Source: Apium graveolens (lineage: Eukaryota; Streptophyta; Magnoliopsida; Apiales; Apiaceae). Taken from it: DNA of 64,000 bases. The stretch spans positions 1-64,000 of the forward strand of contig NW_027420682.1 in the NCBI RefSeq assembly GCF_009905375.1, in the 5' to 3' direction. Below the pieces are notes generated by a model. It was not told the DNA's origin. It worked only from the letters and a program-made list of their open reading frames with translations, and made no database searches. A program made the translations under genes and the position numbers. Shown here piece by piece: positions 23,046 to 34,790 of the stretch. Positions within the stretch are counted from its first letter, which is position 1; every line of letters starts with the position of its first letter.

Positions 23046-23885
23046 TATATATTTTAGTGATACGATAAAAATTTTAGAAAAAAATAAATATACTTGGTTT
23101 GCTTTTTTAACAGTCAACCAGTAGTTCGACTAGTACTTCTAACTAATGTTTGGTCCCATATTGATGTTAAGATTTTTTTAAAATATTAATGAATTATCCA
23201 ACCGTACGGATGTCAAGATCTAAATATTTTAGAGATATGGCAAAAAATTTATAAAACAATAAAAATATTTGGTTTGGTGTTTTAAATATTTAAATTACTT
23301 AATTTTTTCTGTATACTTTTTATTTTTGACAATATTCGAATCCGTATGGTTGGATTATAACTTAAAACAAATTCAAAATAAATTGAAAGTCAAACTATAA
23401 TTATTACTTGAACCATAAATATTCAAAAAGATCTTTAATTATTACCTAAAACATATTTCAAAGCACTTTTATAAATTTCCAATTTTTGTTGTGCAACAAA
23501 AATTTTCATGTAAACTTTATTCTATTTTTTCGGAAATTTCCCGCCATTTTTAAAAATCGAATTCGACCGAAATCGGTTGAATTTAGTAGTCTCAAAATAA
23601 TTCTTTGGCGGGAAAATTCTCTCCATTTTTTTGGCAAAGCGAAATTCGACCGAATGCGGTTGAATTTAAGAGTACGGCTAAACTCAACCGTATATGATTG
23701 CATATAAATACGGTTGTATTTATTCGGTTGTAACTATAACTAAATTCGACCGCGTAAATACAACCGTATTTAAATAGGACCGCCTACGGTTGAATTTAGT
23801 TGCGCCCTTAAATTCTACCGAAAGTGGTTGAAATTGACTCCGGTTGTATTTGTACAGTTGTATTTAGCCTTATTTTCTTGTAGTA

Positions 23886-24710
23886 ATTTTTGAACATTTT
23901 ACTTTTAGTTTTTGTTCTCTCTTAATTAAGAGATTTGAAATTTAACGAAGAAACATATTATAATATGGTGAATTTTGTGATGCCAATTTGTAAAGTATAT
24001 TTTTAACTTTCTTCTTTGCAATAGATAAGTATATAGTATAAATTTGTTTGATAGGATGATACAGAAGAATCCGTGAAAAAACAATCCCTTAAAATATTTT
24101 TAATATTGATAAAATATATATTGTCGGTTAAGATATTCAAATTCCTTCTCTTCCTAATACTAAAATGTATCATGTACAACGTATGCATCTAATTTGAGTT
24201 TTAATTAACACTTAATACTCAATTTTAAATTTAATTAAATGTTTCAATAATTGCGTGCTTGCTATATTCTATATATAACTCCCTTTGCTTCTGTATCGAG
24301 CCCACATCAAAATAACAAAAAATGATAGCAAAAAATTGAAGTACGGAAAATTAATAAACAAATAATAGCAAATATTCAACAAATTCACGAAACTACCAAC
24401 ATAAATGCTCAATTAATATATTTAGTGTATCGTGTGGGTTATTGACCGGTATAAATAGATTGATAGAATGAAAATAGATGGTTATAAATATATTGATAGA
24501 ATGAGAATAGATGGTTACACTCGAAATATTCATTAATAAAAAATCATTTAGACACCTAAATATAGAAATCGGTCAATTAACCGGTAATATTAATTAATAC
24601 AAGGTGTTTAGCTCAAGATGTTTATATATTATGATATATATATATAGAAAATTATTAATTAATAATTGTATCTAAAAATGAAAAAGAAAATTAATTTTAA
24701 TATTATAGAG
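23886..24710. other. intergenic AT-rich DNA, nothing recognised
   Basis: No gene or transposon was recognised. A short tandem duplication of about 32 bp (TTGATAGAATGAGAATAGAT-type units) lies at about 24450-24515. Confidence 0.6.
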
Positions 24711-26029
24711 GTTTGGGCCACGTGTCTCCTGGGCTTGAGCCGTCTACATTGGGTCGGATCCGTTTTATGGAATCTTCCTGTAATAAAAAGGGTGAATGGT
24801 GTAACTTGTAACCCTTACATTTCACTTGCTTTTGTGGTGTGCAGTTTTTGGTAAGCACCCTTTAATCTTGTTCGAATTTTTTTATAAACGTGCTCTTGTT
24901 TGCTTTATATCTACTTGTTTATTATAAATCTTGTGTTACCTCAAATCGGTTTTCTTGCATCTTTTTTATCTATGTTGTTCAATTTTTGGCTTGGGATGTG
25001 CACGATAATATCTTTTTTATAATTTGTAGCACCTGGAAAATTATAAAATCAACGTGCCTTTTTAATTTAATTAGTAATGAAAGAAGTTACATGAGCTGGA
25101 AATTTTCACGAGGTGATTTATGAATTAACGGTATTATTGGTGATTTTACTTTTTAGATTTTGTTAAGATAAATTATACAGTTTGAAATGATTTTGTTTCT
25201 GTATGTAACCTGTCGATTTTTGTAGATTTTTATCAGTGGGTTACTAATCGGATTCGGCAACCGACATTTAGTCCTTTATTTGCGTAATTTTGCCAGCTTT
25301 CAAACTGTATTGTTGATTCAGATGTCGTCAGTGTGCAATGATTTGCTTTAATGTGTGGTTGAATTTATTATATGTCCGAGTGGCAGTATTTGTGCTGTTA
25401 CATTCATATTTGTGCTGTTACATTTGTGTGTTTATCTCGGTTATGTATCGTGTTGATTATTTATACATGTGAAAGACATTTCTTTGTTAAGTGATTGTCC
25501 TTTTCCTTCCTAAATGTTCTCTTTACGTGAACGTTTCTGTGCAGATCAAGCATTAATGGTGTATACGTTACCATTCGGAAAGGAGTCAATGGCGGCATCC
25601 AAGAGGCCTATCAAGGGTGACTCGTCTCCCGAAAAAATGATCGAGGACATAACTGTGGCTCCTCCCACCTCCAACCAGCCTTTAGACTCGAGGCCCTTAA
25701 CGACAGGGGTTAGGTTGAGCAAAGACGATGGGACTGTTTCTGAGGACACTAATGTGTTTAGTGATGCTGACAGTGACGCTGACAGTGACGTGGACGGTTT
25801 TAATCATCACGAAGAGACAATTAACAACTTGAAGAAAGTGAAGGCAGAGATGGAAGAAGAGTTGAAGTATCTGAAAGAGAAGGTGGAAGCGCAGGTGGAG
25901 CTAGTGGAAAAGGTGGTTGCCTTGAAGCTTGAGCTTGCTCGTGGGGTGGGCAAGCATATTTTGTTTGTCCTACTCATAAAGGAGGTGGCAAGGAGGGGCG
26001 GGCTTTTACCAAATATTAAGCATATTTAA
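24711..26029 (+). CDS. candidate low-copy host gene: 5' UTR exon, intron, coiled-coil coding exon (ORF 25556-26029)
   Basis: A less AT-rich first segment ends TTTTTG|GTAAGC at 24850/24851, a good donor. A T-rich stretch of 694 bases then ends TTTCTGTGCAG at 25544, a good acceptor. The next exon opens with ATG 25556 and encodes about 157 residues: an N-terminal Ser/Pro/Thr-rich part (KRPIKGDSSPEK), an acidic repeat (DADSDADSDVDG), then a heptad-like helix (NNLKKVKAEMEEELKYLKEK) that may form a coiled coil, and a short basic tail to TAA 26027-26029. Base composition is richer in G and C than its surroundings, which supports coding. Family not recognised; a captured or partial gene is possible. 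A second ATG at 25589 could also serve. Confidence 0.45.
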
Positions 26030-26809
26030 CTCAGCGAATTACCCTAGTATCTGCTTTTATTTTGTGGGTACATTGGATACTTTAAAATGATAGCTATTAA
26101 TGTTTTTTGATGCTGGCTCAACAATCATTTTTCATTTCCTTAAGGGATTTCGCGTTCAGTCAAATATTGACCTAAATTTTTTTCATCATATTATTGAATC
26201 CGTTAGCATGCTAAGACTTTTGTGGTTGTATTAGCCCATAAGTAATTGAAAGTACTTGTTTGCTTTTAATTTGGTAAAATAGGCCAGGTATACGACGTTA
26301 AAATTCATACTTTTATGTACAAAGCCGTTTCAAGATCCGTAATAGTTATTGACTTAATGGGGTTGTAGATCCTCTAGCCCCGATAAACTAAATTTAACGG
26401 AACCTACATTTTTGGTTATGCAGATTAAAGTTATGTTCTGCGATCTAATTTATTATCACGATGATTTGAATGTCCAAAAAGTCCTTACTATTTGATTCAC
26501 ATATTGTGTTATTGGTCTTGTTTCTTAACGAGGTTAATTAAGATAGAGAATTAGAAACCTATGTTATGTTTGGTTGGTGGAAAACAACGGAGATTACAGG
26601 GAAGATTAGAATAAAACCGAGTGAGTTAAAATTTATTAGTATAGGAAAATATGTATGGTGAGTAGTAAATGTAGCAATCCTTCTCAAATAAAGGGTTTGA
26701 GTTGTAAAGGATGTTAAGAATGGAATGGAGCAATGAATGCATGCGAAGAACCAAAGTTTTTGTACTTTAAATTCAATCAACACTAGCTTGTCGGTCTTTA
26801 TCCTGGGCA
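26030..26809. other. intergenic, nothing recognised
   Basis: AT-rich, no open frame of interest. It could include the 3' UTR of the candidate gene upstream. Confidence 0.5.
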
Positions 26810-27037
26810 TTTGAAGGCATTTTGTTCCATCTAAGTTGGGACATCGATCCATTCTTCTTGCATCCATCTACTTCATCAAAAGATGAATACTGTAATAATA
26901 AAGTAGTCGAAGAGCAGAGCTACAGGTGCTTTTCTTATCCGCAACTGAAGTGTTTGAAAATGTACATCTTCAAGACAAGCTTATCAAATAGAGACCGACA
27001 GGGGTCAACTAGAGCCGGACAAAATGGGCACTTCTAG
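26810..27037 (+). pseudogene. possible gene fragment (weakly FBD/F-box-like)
   Basis: An open stretch reads EGILFHLSWDIDPFFLHPS, then CFSYPQLKCLKMYIF. The PQLKCLKMYIF block recalls the C-terminal FBD region of plant F-box proteins, where a Leu-Lys-rich strand follows a variable part. No F-box or repeats were seen and the frame soon becomes unlike protein. Treat as a hint only; it may be noncoding. Confidence 0.25.
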
Positions 27038-28079
27038 TCGGGCATCGACTCTGGTCACTATACGTGGTCTACCTCTCACTTTTAGTCGGGCATCGATTGT
27101 GGTTAGTATACATGTCTTACCATTGCACTGGATTTACATTGCTCTTTGGAACACAGGAGACCACCTGTTTACATATCAGTAACAGTTTCTGAAGGTGTAT
27201 TAATTATGAAAAGAAGGTAGAGACTTCTGCAGCAGTTGAGTCTGCCATGTCCGCGGCAGTTGAGTCCCGCTAATATCTCAAGTATGAAGGCCAATAGCTA
27301 TAGTGTTGATGCTTTTAGCCAAGACATTTTAAAATTAGTGCCCTGGATCAGAATCAAATCACCATTGTTCTTATTTATAACAAGTTATTTCTCCAATTGA
27401 GTCGGCAATCTATTTTGAAAAATATGACTTTAACTTCAACCAACCAGTCAGACGTAAGTAACAACATTTTAACTTGTTAACAAATCATTCATCAATCAAT
27501 ATATGTATCAGTTCCTTATCCTCTCTAATACAAAAGTGTTACCTTTATAGCCTAGCATAATTTTTTAACAGAAGCGTAACTAAAACCACATAATTGGGAA
27601 CAGTAAAAATTCACAATGTTGCAACATAAGAAAATTGTCCTTTTTGCTACCAGCACATGCAGATTTCCTCAAGCTGTGAGAAAACATGACTTATTATTGA
27701 GGGCCACCCTACCAACAGAATATTTGGTTGGTAATTCTTATAACAAACTGCTAACAGAAATATTGTTGTTAAATTTGGTAACAAAATACTATCGGAATTT
27801 TGACAACTGAATATCCTTTTATGTTGACACACCCTTTTACCATCCTCGATTTTGTTCTGAATTCTTTGCCGGAAAATCTCTTGTAAATCAATTGGAAGAC
27901 CTTGCTAATAATCACAATTTCTAATATGACATTCACACAACATTTCTCTCTCGAAATATTCAACTCCATTTATAATTATAACTCACAATAAGGTAAAATG
28001 AAAGATTCAAAAAAGTTAAGATATTTTACAATCAATCAAATATAATTTTACTAACATTAATTCTAACACCAACAATAAT
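27038..28079. other. intergenic with a possible decayed CACTA-like piece
   Basis: A two-unit repeat of TAGTCGGGCATCGA-type sequence lies at about 27035-27115. At about 27616-27790, AACATAAGAAAATTGTCCTT followed by TTGGTTGGTAATTCTTATAAC-type words resembles the subterminal style of the CACTA end at 55408. No gene. Confidence 0.4.
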
Positions 28080-28084
28080 AGTAC

Positions 28085-28419
28085 TGTTAGATATATTTGA
28101 TAATGTCATGGCTAATATGATTTATGTTTAGTTTCCAGATCTTACTTAAACAGGATAAATCAGTACTTACTGGAAGTCAGGACTTAAGGATATCAGTACT
28201 TATATTATCAGGAGATAATCATCAGAAGATGGATATCAGAACTTAAGTACTAAAGGACGTTCATATAAGGACAGCAGCTGATTAAAGGAAAGAAGATCGA
28301 GATAAACATAAGAAGAGATATGCGTGAAGAAGGAATTCTATGAAGAATAGAATACTTGGAAGAAAAGATATCTGATTGATATATTTTAGGAAGCAAAATT
28401 ATATTCCATATCAATTAGC
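28085..28419 (+). repeat. truncated 5' LTR of SIRE-C
   Basis: The first about 335 bp match the SIRE-B LTR (TGTTAGATATATTTG...CATATCAATTAGC). The sequence then jumps to AATCATGTCTGAC, the gag start. Relative to SIRE-B, 12263-12574 (about 312 bp) is missing, including the LTR TATA box, the R-U5 part and the primer-binding site. Confidence 0.93.
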
Positions 28420-28423
28420 AATC

Positions 28424-29451
28424 ATGTCTGACACAGAAACTCCAACTAAGCCTACCAAAACTGAAGAACCTCCAAAGACACAAATTCAAAGTCGGTATGA
28501 GACCATCAGAGTTCCCATACTGAGACCATCTGAATATGCCATATGGAAGGTGAGGATGACCATGTTTCTGGAAGCTACAGATCCAGAATATCTTGATAGA
28601 ATCAAGGAAGGACCTCACAAACCAACCAAGCTCGCGGTTGCAGTTGTAGGTGAAGCAGCAAAGACTGTACCAAAGGAGAAGAGTGATTATACTGGTGAAG
28701 ATATCGCATCAATTGCTAAGGATGCTAAGGTAAGATACTTACTGCATAGTGCCATTGATAATGTAATGTCAAACAGGGTAATTAACTGCAAGACTGCAAA
28801 GGAGATATGGGATGCTCTGGAAACAAGGTGTCAGGGAACTGATACAATTAAAAAGAATAGGAAGACAATACTCACTCAAGAGTATGAACACTTTGACTTA
28901 AAGGCTAATGAGTCATTGACTGATTTATATGATAGATTTGTCAAACTCTTGAATAATTTGTCACTGGTTAATAAGGAGTATGATCTTGAAGATTCAAACC
29001 TTAAATTCCTATTAGCTCTTCCTGAATGCTGGGATTTGAAGGCAACAACAAGAAGAGACAACTACAATCTTGATGAAACAACTCTTGATGAAATTTATGG
29101 AATGCTCAAGACTCATGAACTTGAGTTGGAACAAAGAAGCAAGAGGAAAGGAGGAAAGTCAAGGACAGTTGCTCTTAAGGCTGAAGAAGAATCCCCCAAG
29201 GCAGTTACCTCAAGGAAAGACAAGGGTAAAGCTCTTTTCACAAAGTCTGATACTGAGTCATCAAGTTCTGAAAGTGATGATGACTCAGATTCTGAAAGCT
29301 TGCCTAAGACTGCTGATGATGAGGAGATAATGAAGCTGTGTGCTCTTATGGTGAAAGGGATCACAAAGATTATATACAGGAAGTTCAGGAAGGGAAAGAA
29401 GTTTTCCAAGAAAGGCACAAATTCTGATAAGAAGAATTTCAGAAGATCTAA
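28424..29451 (+). pseudogene. gag: SIRE-C gag, first part (continues at 42703)
   Basis: Starts at ATG 28424 (MSDTETPTKPTKTEEPP) and stays open to the gypsy insertion. The region where SIRE-B is frameshifted is intact here (LYDRFVKLLNNLSLVNKEYD). It includes the capsid-type region, a basic segment (EQRSKRKGGKSR) and a Ser/Asp-rich acidic tract (SSSSESDDDSDSESL). An open frame also reads back through the truncated LTR from 28376, which is an accident of the deletion. The gypsy target duplication TCTAA is at 29447-29451. Confidence 0.92.
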
Positions 29452-32400
29452 TATAACACCCTCCAAATCTGGGGTATAGATTTGGGGCATTATTAACAAC
29501 AACTACAACTAAGCTTGCACAAGCGGAATATAAATATAATAATTACCCCGAACTATTACTACTCAGGAACTTTTAAGGGTTGAGTTGAAAACAAGAACCA
29601 CATACTACACTTTATTACAAACCCAAATAAATAAAACCTGTCTCAAGAATTCTCTTTGTTATAAAACTTTATTCTATCTACAATCTCACCACACAACTTT
29701 TATTCCAACTAACAAGACTTTTATTCAACCCAATATTACTACTTATCCTATTACAAAACCTGGCAATTCAAAGCTCTCTTCGGGAATGGGAAGGAACACT
29801 CTTGGTATAAGAGGGTCCCGCTGCTTGACTCGCTTCTTGACTATGCGGGTCCTGATGGGTTTCATTCTCTACCTTAACTGTAAAACAATAGGAATAACAA
29901 TAAAAGGGGATGAGCCAAAATTGCTCAACAAGCCTGCAATAATATATATAGTATAAAGAGAGAGAAATAAGTGAACCAATAAGCTGCTGGTTGGAACAAC
30001 CATCTGAATCTGTATAGGATAGTAATTTGCCAATGCTGGCGAGTACCAAATGAACAAGACTGGAAACAAGAACCAACATATGCACTATAACCCGCTGATC
30101 AGTCAGGATATAGTGCGGATCTATACCCAACTGCATAGACCCAACCAACATAAAGAGTACTCAGGCAACTATGGCCTATTAAATAATGGTCTGGGTAAAA
30201 CCCAGCCCGTATAGTAACTAACCAGTCCAAGGTATAGCATCCGGAACAATCGGAATGCTTTTGATATATCCCAACACCACGATATACCAGAGTATATATA
30301 ACAAGGGTAAAAAAGATTGAAATATGAATAGGGAATTCAATAAATTGGGAGAAATCAAGAATCGAAATGAAATTGAAACAAGCATTAATAAATGGGTAAC
30401 AGTGTATATGAACAATGATTATCAAAGGTAACTGATATGATAAAAGGAAATATAATTCACTATTCTGAATTTAGAATAGGGGAAAAACTTGTCTTGCGCG
30501 TACTTAACCTGGTTCAACTCACCGCCTTCTGTCCCTAGCTTGCTCTGCCTTGCTAACACTGAACCAATCATGGGAAGATAGTCGTTTAGATAACTTACTA
30601 TATACGTGTATCTTGAATTTATATCACGCAACTTTATCAGTCTACCCATGCGTTTCTATCTGACTCGCATATATACACATATATTTATATAGCACATAGG
30701 TTCACATAATCACGTAAAGCACATAGCACATAAAGCACATAATCAATTTTTAGACTTATAATTATTTTAAGAATCGATTCTAGACTCATACCTGCATTTA
30801 CTAGCCCTATCTGATTTTATTATAATTTTTCGGGATTTATTTGACTCAATTATACCCTTATTAGGACCTATGAACTATTAATTATCACCAAACCACTCTT
30901 TTTCGGAAGAAATTATAACTTACAACAATTTTTATTGGATTCGTCTCATTTTTCTAAGTCTAGGGGTCTTCGTTTCGCTCAAATCGGACTAACGGTTGAA
31001 TTATTATGAATTAAATAAGATTTAATTAATTAATAATTAATTATAAATAATTAATTATAATTAAACAATCCTTAATTACATTTTTAAATAATTAATTAGT
31101 AGTTATTGTATTTTAAAATAATTAATCCCTAATTATTAGGAATTATTATTATTTATTACAAATTATTATTACTTATTCGATCAGATCGATTATATACAAA
31201 TAATCAATCGATTTATTTAACGGATACGCTATTTATCGAATAACTACGAATTACTCGAACTATAAACCAACTTAACGATTAATCACTCGTATAACTACGA
31301 GCTACTCGCAATTCTCGCATAATTATCGAACTATTAAATTACTATCGAAACTTATACGATTCGCTAATCAATTAGTTACCGCTATTTAATTATACGATAC
31401 AAATAATTACTGCAATATTATTCGAATAACTATCGCTTGAATAATAATTCTAATTATTGAATCACTACTCGCATTATTAACTAATTATTAGATTATTAAT
31501 CATATCACTTAATTATTTCTAATCCTTATTTATTAATTAATTACCTAAATATTAATTAATTATCCAATCATTAATTAATTAGATAATTAATAAACAATTA
31601 AATAATTAAATAATTAATTAATTAAATAATTAAATTCGAATTTATAATTTGATAAAATAATTTAAAAATTAATAATACTAATTTTCAGAATTCAAAACTA
31701 ATTTTTAATTAATTTTTAGAATTATTAAAAACTGATTTTAATTTACTAAAATATAAATAAATAATTAATTACTCAAAAACACAAAAACAGAACAGAGTTT
31801 GGGTTCTGAAGGATCAAACCCGGGTCATTTCCGGGTTGCGAACGGGGTCGACCTCGGGTTATCGGGTCACGAAGAACGAACCCTGCAACCCAGAACCCGA
31901 TGCCGGCGGGCTGTTTTCCGGCGGCCTTGAATCGAACAAACGAACCACGAAGGGACCTCGTTTCCTCGCGTTTTCAACGAAGAACAACACCAAAGCAATG
32001 TACCGTCCTTCCCTCCTTCTCCCTTCATCGTTCTACAGCCGGAAACACAAAGAAGACCGCCGCGGCGGCGGTTCTCCGGTGACGCTAAAAACAACACCAA
32101 ATCGCATGAAACCTGTGCCGTTCGACTCCCTATCCGACGTTCTAAACATCTATACTAACAGAATAATCAAACAACTACTCAATCACAAAACCCGAATTCA
32201 AGAATAAACCCGAAAATAACAAAATTAAATTCAAGTAATCCAATAACAAAATCATGTACATAATCAGAAACTACGATTCTTGGGCTTCAATTTGACTACT
32301 TACATGAACGATTCGGACTCCGGAATCACGATCAAAATCGACTTTGATCCTCTTGCTCTGTTCTTCACCAAACCCTAACCCTAATTCCTTTTCCGAATTT

Positions 32401-33054
32401 TCTTTTTATTTTCTGATTTTTTAATTATAATTACTGAAAAATTAATAGTAATTCAGGTATTTATATTTATGAAAATAATACCCCTAAGTAAAATTAAGGG
32501 TCTAATTACACTCCTAATAAAAATATTTGGCCCCAATTTTTATAATTTTTGGGTATTAATATAGAATTTTTAAATATCCAATAAATACAAAATAAATGCT
32601 AAAAATTCCCAAAAATTGTGAATATTACAAAAATACAAAGAAAAATGATATATGATAATTTCATGATCATATAAAAATAAAAATGTAATTTTTGTGGGGT
32701 TTTTGGTACCCGAAGGGGTCCGGAAAAGTCATTTTTCGCGAAAAAGGTCAATTTGTAAAACGTCTAGGGGTTCAGAATAGCGATATGGTATAGGGCATTT
32801 TAATAAAATAGGGCCAATGATTTTGTTTGAAATACGGGCTTTTAAAACATAGTTTTGAGCTGTACGGGTTTTGATACAAAACATTTAACTGACGATGAAA
32901 CGTTCGATAAATATCCAAAACACGTTTGGATCAAAATAGCCAACACATAACACATAGCAGTTAGGGTTTAATGACTTAACACATTTAATCACATAATAAT
33001 ACACATAATTTATCAATTATAATATAATATAAGCGTAATTTCTCGGTCATTACA
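29452..33054 (-). repeat. 3' LTR of the gypsy element (3.6 kb)
   Basis: 3603 bp, collinear with 39123-42702 with few differences. It holds an AT-rich low-complexity stretch (about 31020-31790), a GC-rich CpG-dense island (about 31800-32110) and telomere-like CCCTAACCCTAATTCC near 32375. The open frames in it (for example 31836-32207) come from the island and are not supported as genes. Confidence 0.95.
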
Positions 33055-33069
33055 TTCTCCCCCCTTAAC
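33055..33069 (-). other. polypurine tract of the gypsy element
   Basis: On the minus strand GTTAAGGGGGGAGAA directly precedes the 3' LTR start TGTAATGACC. Confidence 0.9.
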
Positions 33070-33092
33070 AGGATTCTGTTCTCAAAATCATA

Positions 33093-34790
33093 CTATGCAA
33101 ATAACTGAGGATACTTTTCTAACATCTCACTCTCGAGCTCCCAGGTTGATTCTTCAACCACTGGGTTTCTCCACAAGACTCTCACTAATGACACAGACTT
33201 ATTTCTTAATACCCTCTCTTGCCGATCTAGAATCCTTATCGGCTGCTCTACATACGACAAATCTGCCTGAAGTTCTACTGGTTCATACTCTATTACATGC
33301 CTTGTATCAGGATTGTACTTCTTAAGCATAGATACATGAAATACGTTGTGAATGTGCTGCATATGGGGTGGTAAAGCTAACTCATACGCAACCTTCCCAA
33401 TTTTTTTCAAAATTTCAAATGGTCCAACATATCGTGGCTTCAATTTCCCTTTATTGCCAAATATGGTCAATCCTTTCCATGGCGATATTTTGAGCAATAC
33501 GTGTTCTCCTTCCTGATAGTCCATATCCTTCCTTACTTGGTCTGCATATTTGCTTTGCCTGTTTTGCGCTGCCTCGATTCATTTTCGAATAAGTTCAATC
33601 TTTTCTTTCGTCTGCTGAATTAATTCTGGACCCAAAATCTTGCGTTCTCCAACTTCATTCCAATGCACTGGTGATCTGCATTTTCTCCCATATAGTGCTT
33701 CATACGGTGGCATTCCAATACTGGCGTGATAGATGTTATTATAAGAAAATTCCACTAGGGGTAAATGTTCATCTCAACTGCCTTCAAAATCGATCGCACA
33801 AACTCGTAGCATGTCTTCAATCGTTTGAATTGTCCTTTCGCTTTGACCGTCGGTTTACGGATGATAGGCTGTACTCATGTTCAACTTTGTTCCTAGACAT
33901 TCTTGGAAATGTCTCCAAAATCTTGAATTGAAATGAGGATCTCGATCCGATAGAATCGATATTGGTACTCCATGACGCATCACAATTTCTTTGAGATATA
34001 AGTGCACTAACTTGTCCAGTGAAAATCTTTCGTTAATCGGAAGAAAATGTGCTGATTTCGTCAATCGATCAACAATAACCCAAATGGCATCGTGATTTGC
34101 TTTCGTCCTTGGAAGTCCCACTACGAAATCCATCGCCAGATGTTCCCATTTCCATTCTGGAATGTCTAACGGTTGCATTAACCCGCTCGGACGTTGATGT
34201 TCCGCTTTAACTCGCTGGCATGTGTAGCATTTACTCACCCATTCCGCTATTTCTTTCTTCATATTAGGCCACCAAAAATTTTTCTTCAAATCTCGATACA
34301 TTTTTGTGCTTCCTGGATGAATGGAATACTTCGAATTATGCGCATCTCGCATTATTTCTTCTTTTAATTCTGCCACGTTAGGGATCCAGATTCTCGACGC
34401 AAAGCGTAAAATTCCTTCATTATCTTTCTGAGTTGTGATCTCTTCTCCCGTTAAGTCGTCATCTTGACTCACCACTTCATCTTGACAATGGCGAATCTTT
34501 TCTAGCAACCCCGGTTGAAAAGTCATAGCGTAGATCGTTTCTGCAGATTCATTGGGAATACTAATCTCGATTTCTAATTTGTCGAATTCCTTGGCCAATT
34601 CTTCGCATGACGTTAATCGATTCAATCTTTCTTTTCTGCTCAACGCATCCGCTACAACATTTGCTTTTCCTGGATGATAACTGATTGTAACATCATAATC
34701 TTTAATCAATTCCAGCCATCGACGTTGTCGCATGTTCAATTCCTTTTACGTGAAGATATACTTCAGACTTTTATGATCCGTGTAGATTTC
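33093..34790 (-). pseudogene. pol: gypsy pol: end of RNase H, integrase and chromodomain
   Basis: Downstream of a frameshift near 34790 the frame continues ([33 protein letters not shown], the RNase H end). Integrase follows with its zinc region (His...His, then CYTCQRV, near 34340-34210). The catalytic core has Asp in [10 protein letters not shown] near 34130 and Asp in [10 protein letters not shown] near 33945. TAA at 33852-33854 (CAA expected) precedes the TDGQSER block, and two more TGA stops follow before the last open part (33524-33093). That part ends in a chromodomain-like tail (RILDRQERVLRNKSVSLVRV, then WRNPVVEESTWE). Chromodomains steer insertion to heterochromatin in this lineage. 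Confidence 0.9.

Noticed and set aside
27687..27706. TGACTTATTATTGAGGGCCA shared with 55640-55660
   Set aside because: An isolated 20-base match with no collinear flanks; not enough to extend the segmental duplication or name a transposon.
28376..28423. Upstream extension of the SIRE-C gag frame into the LTR
   Set aside because: Created by the LTR-gag deletion. ATG 28424 matches the SIRE-B gag start.
29768..30425. Minus-strand frames of 108-127 codons, repeated at 39442-40099
   Set aside because: Chance frames in the two gypsy LTRs. They lack motifs and are antisense-free repeats of one another by LTR duplication.
31836..32207. 123-codon plus-strand frame (and 41457-41819) conserved between two places
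   Set aside because: The two places are the two LTRs of one gypsy element, so conservation reflects LTR identity and not selection on a protein.
32371..32392. Telomere-like CCCTAACCCTAATTCC
   Set aside because: Only two units and located at the same place in both gypsy LTRs; not a telomeric array.
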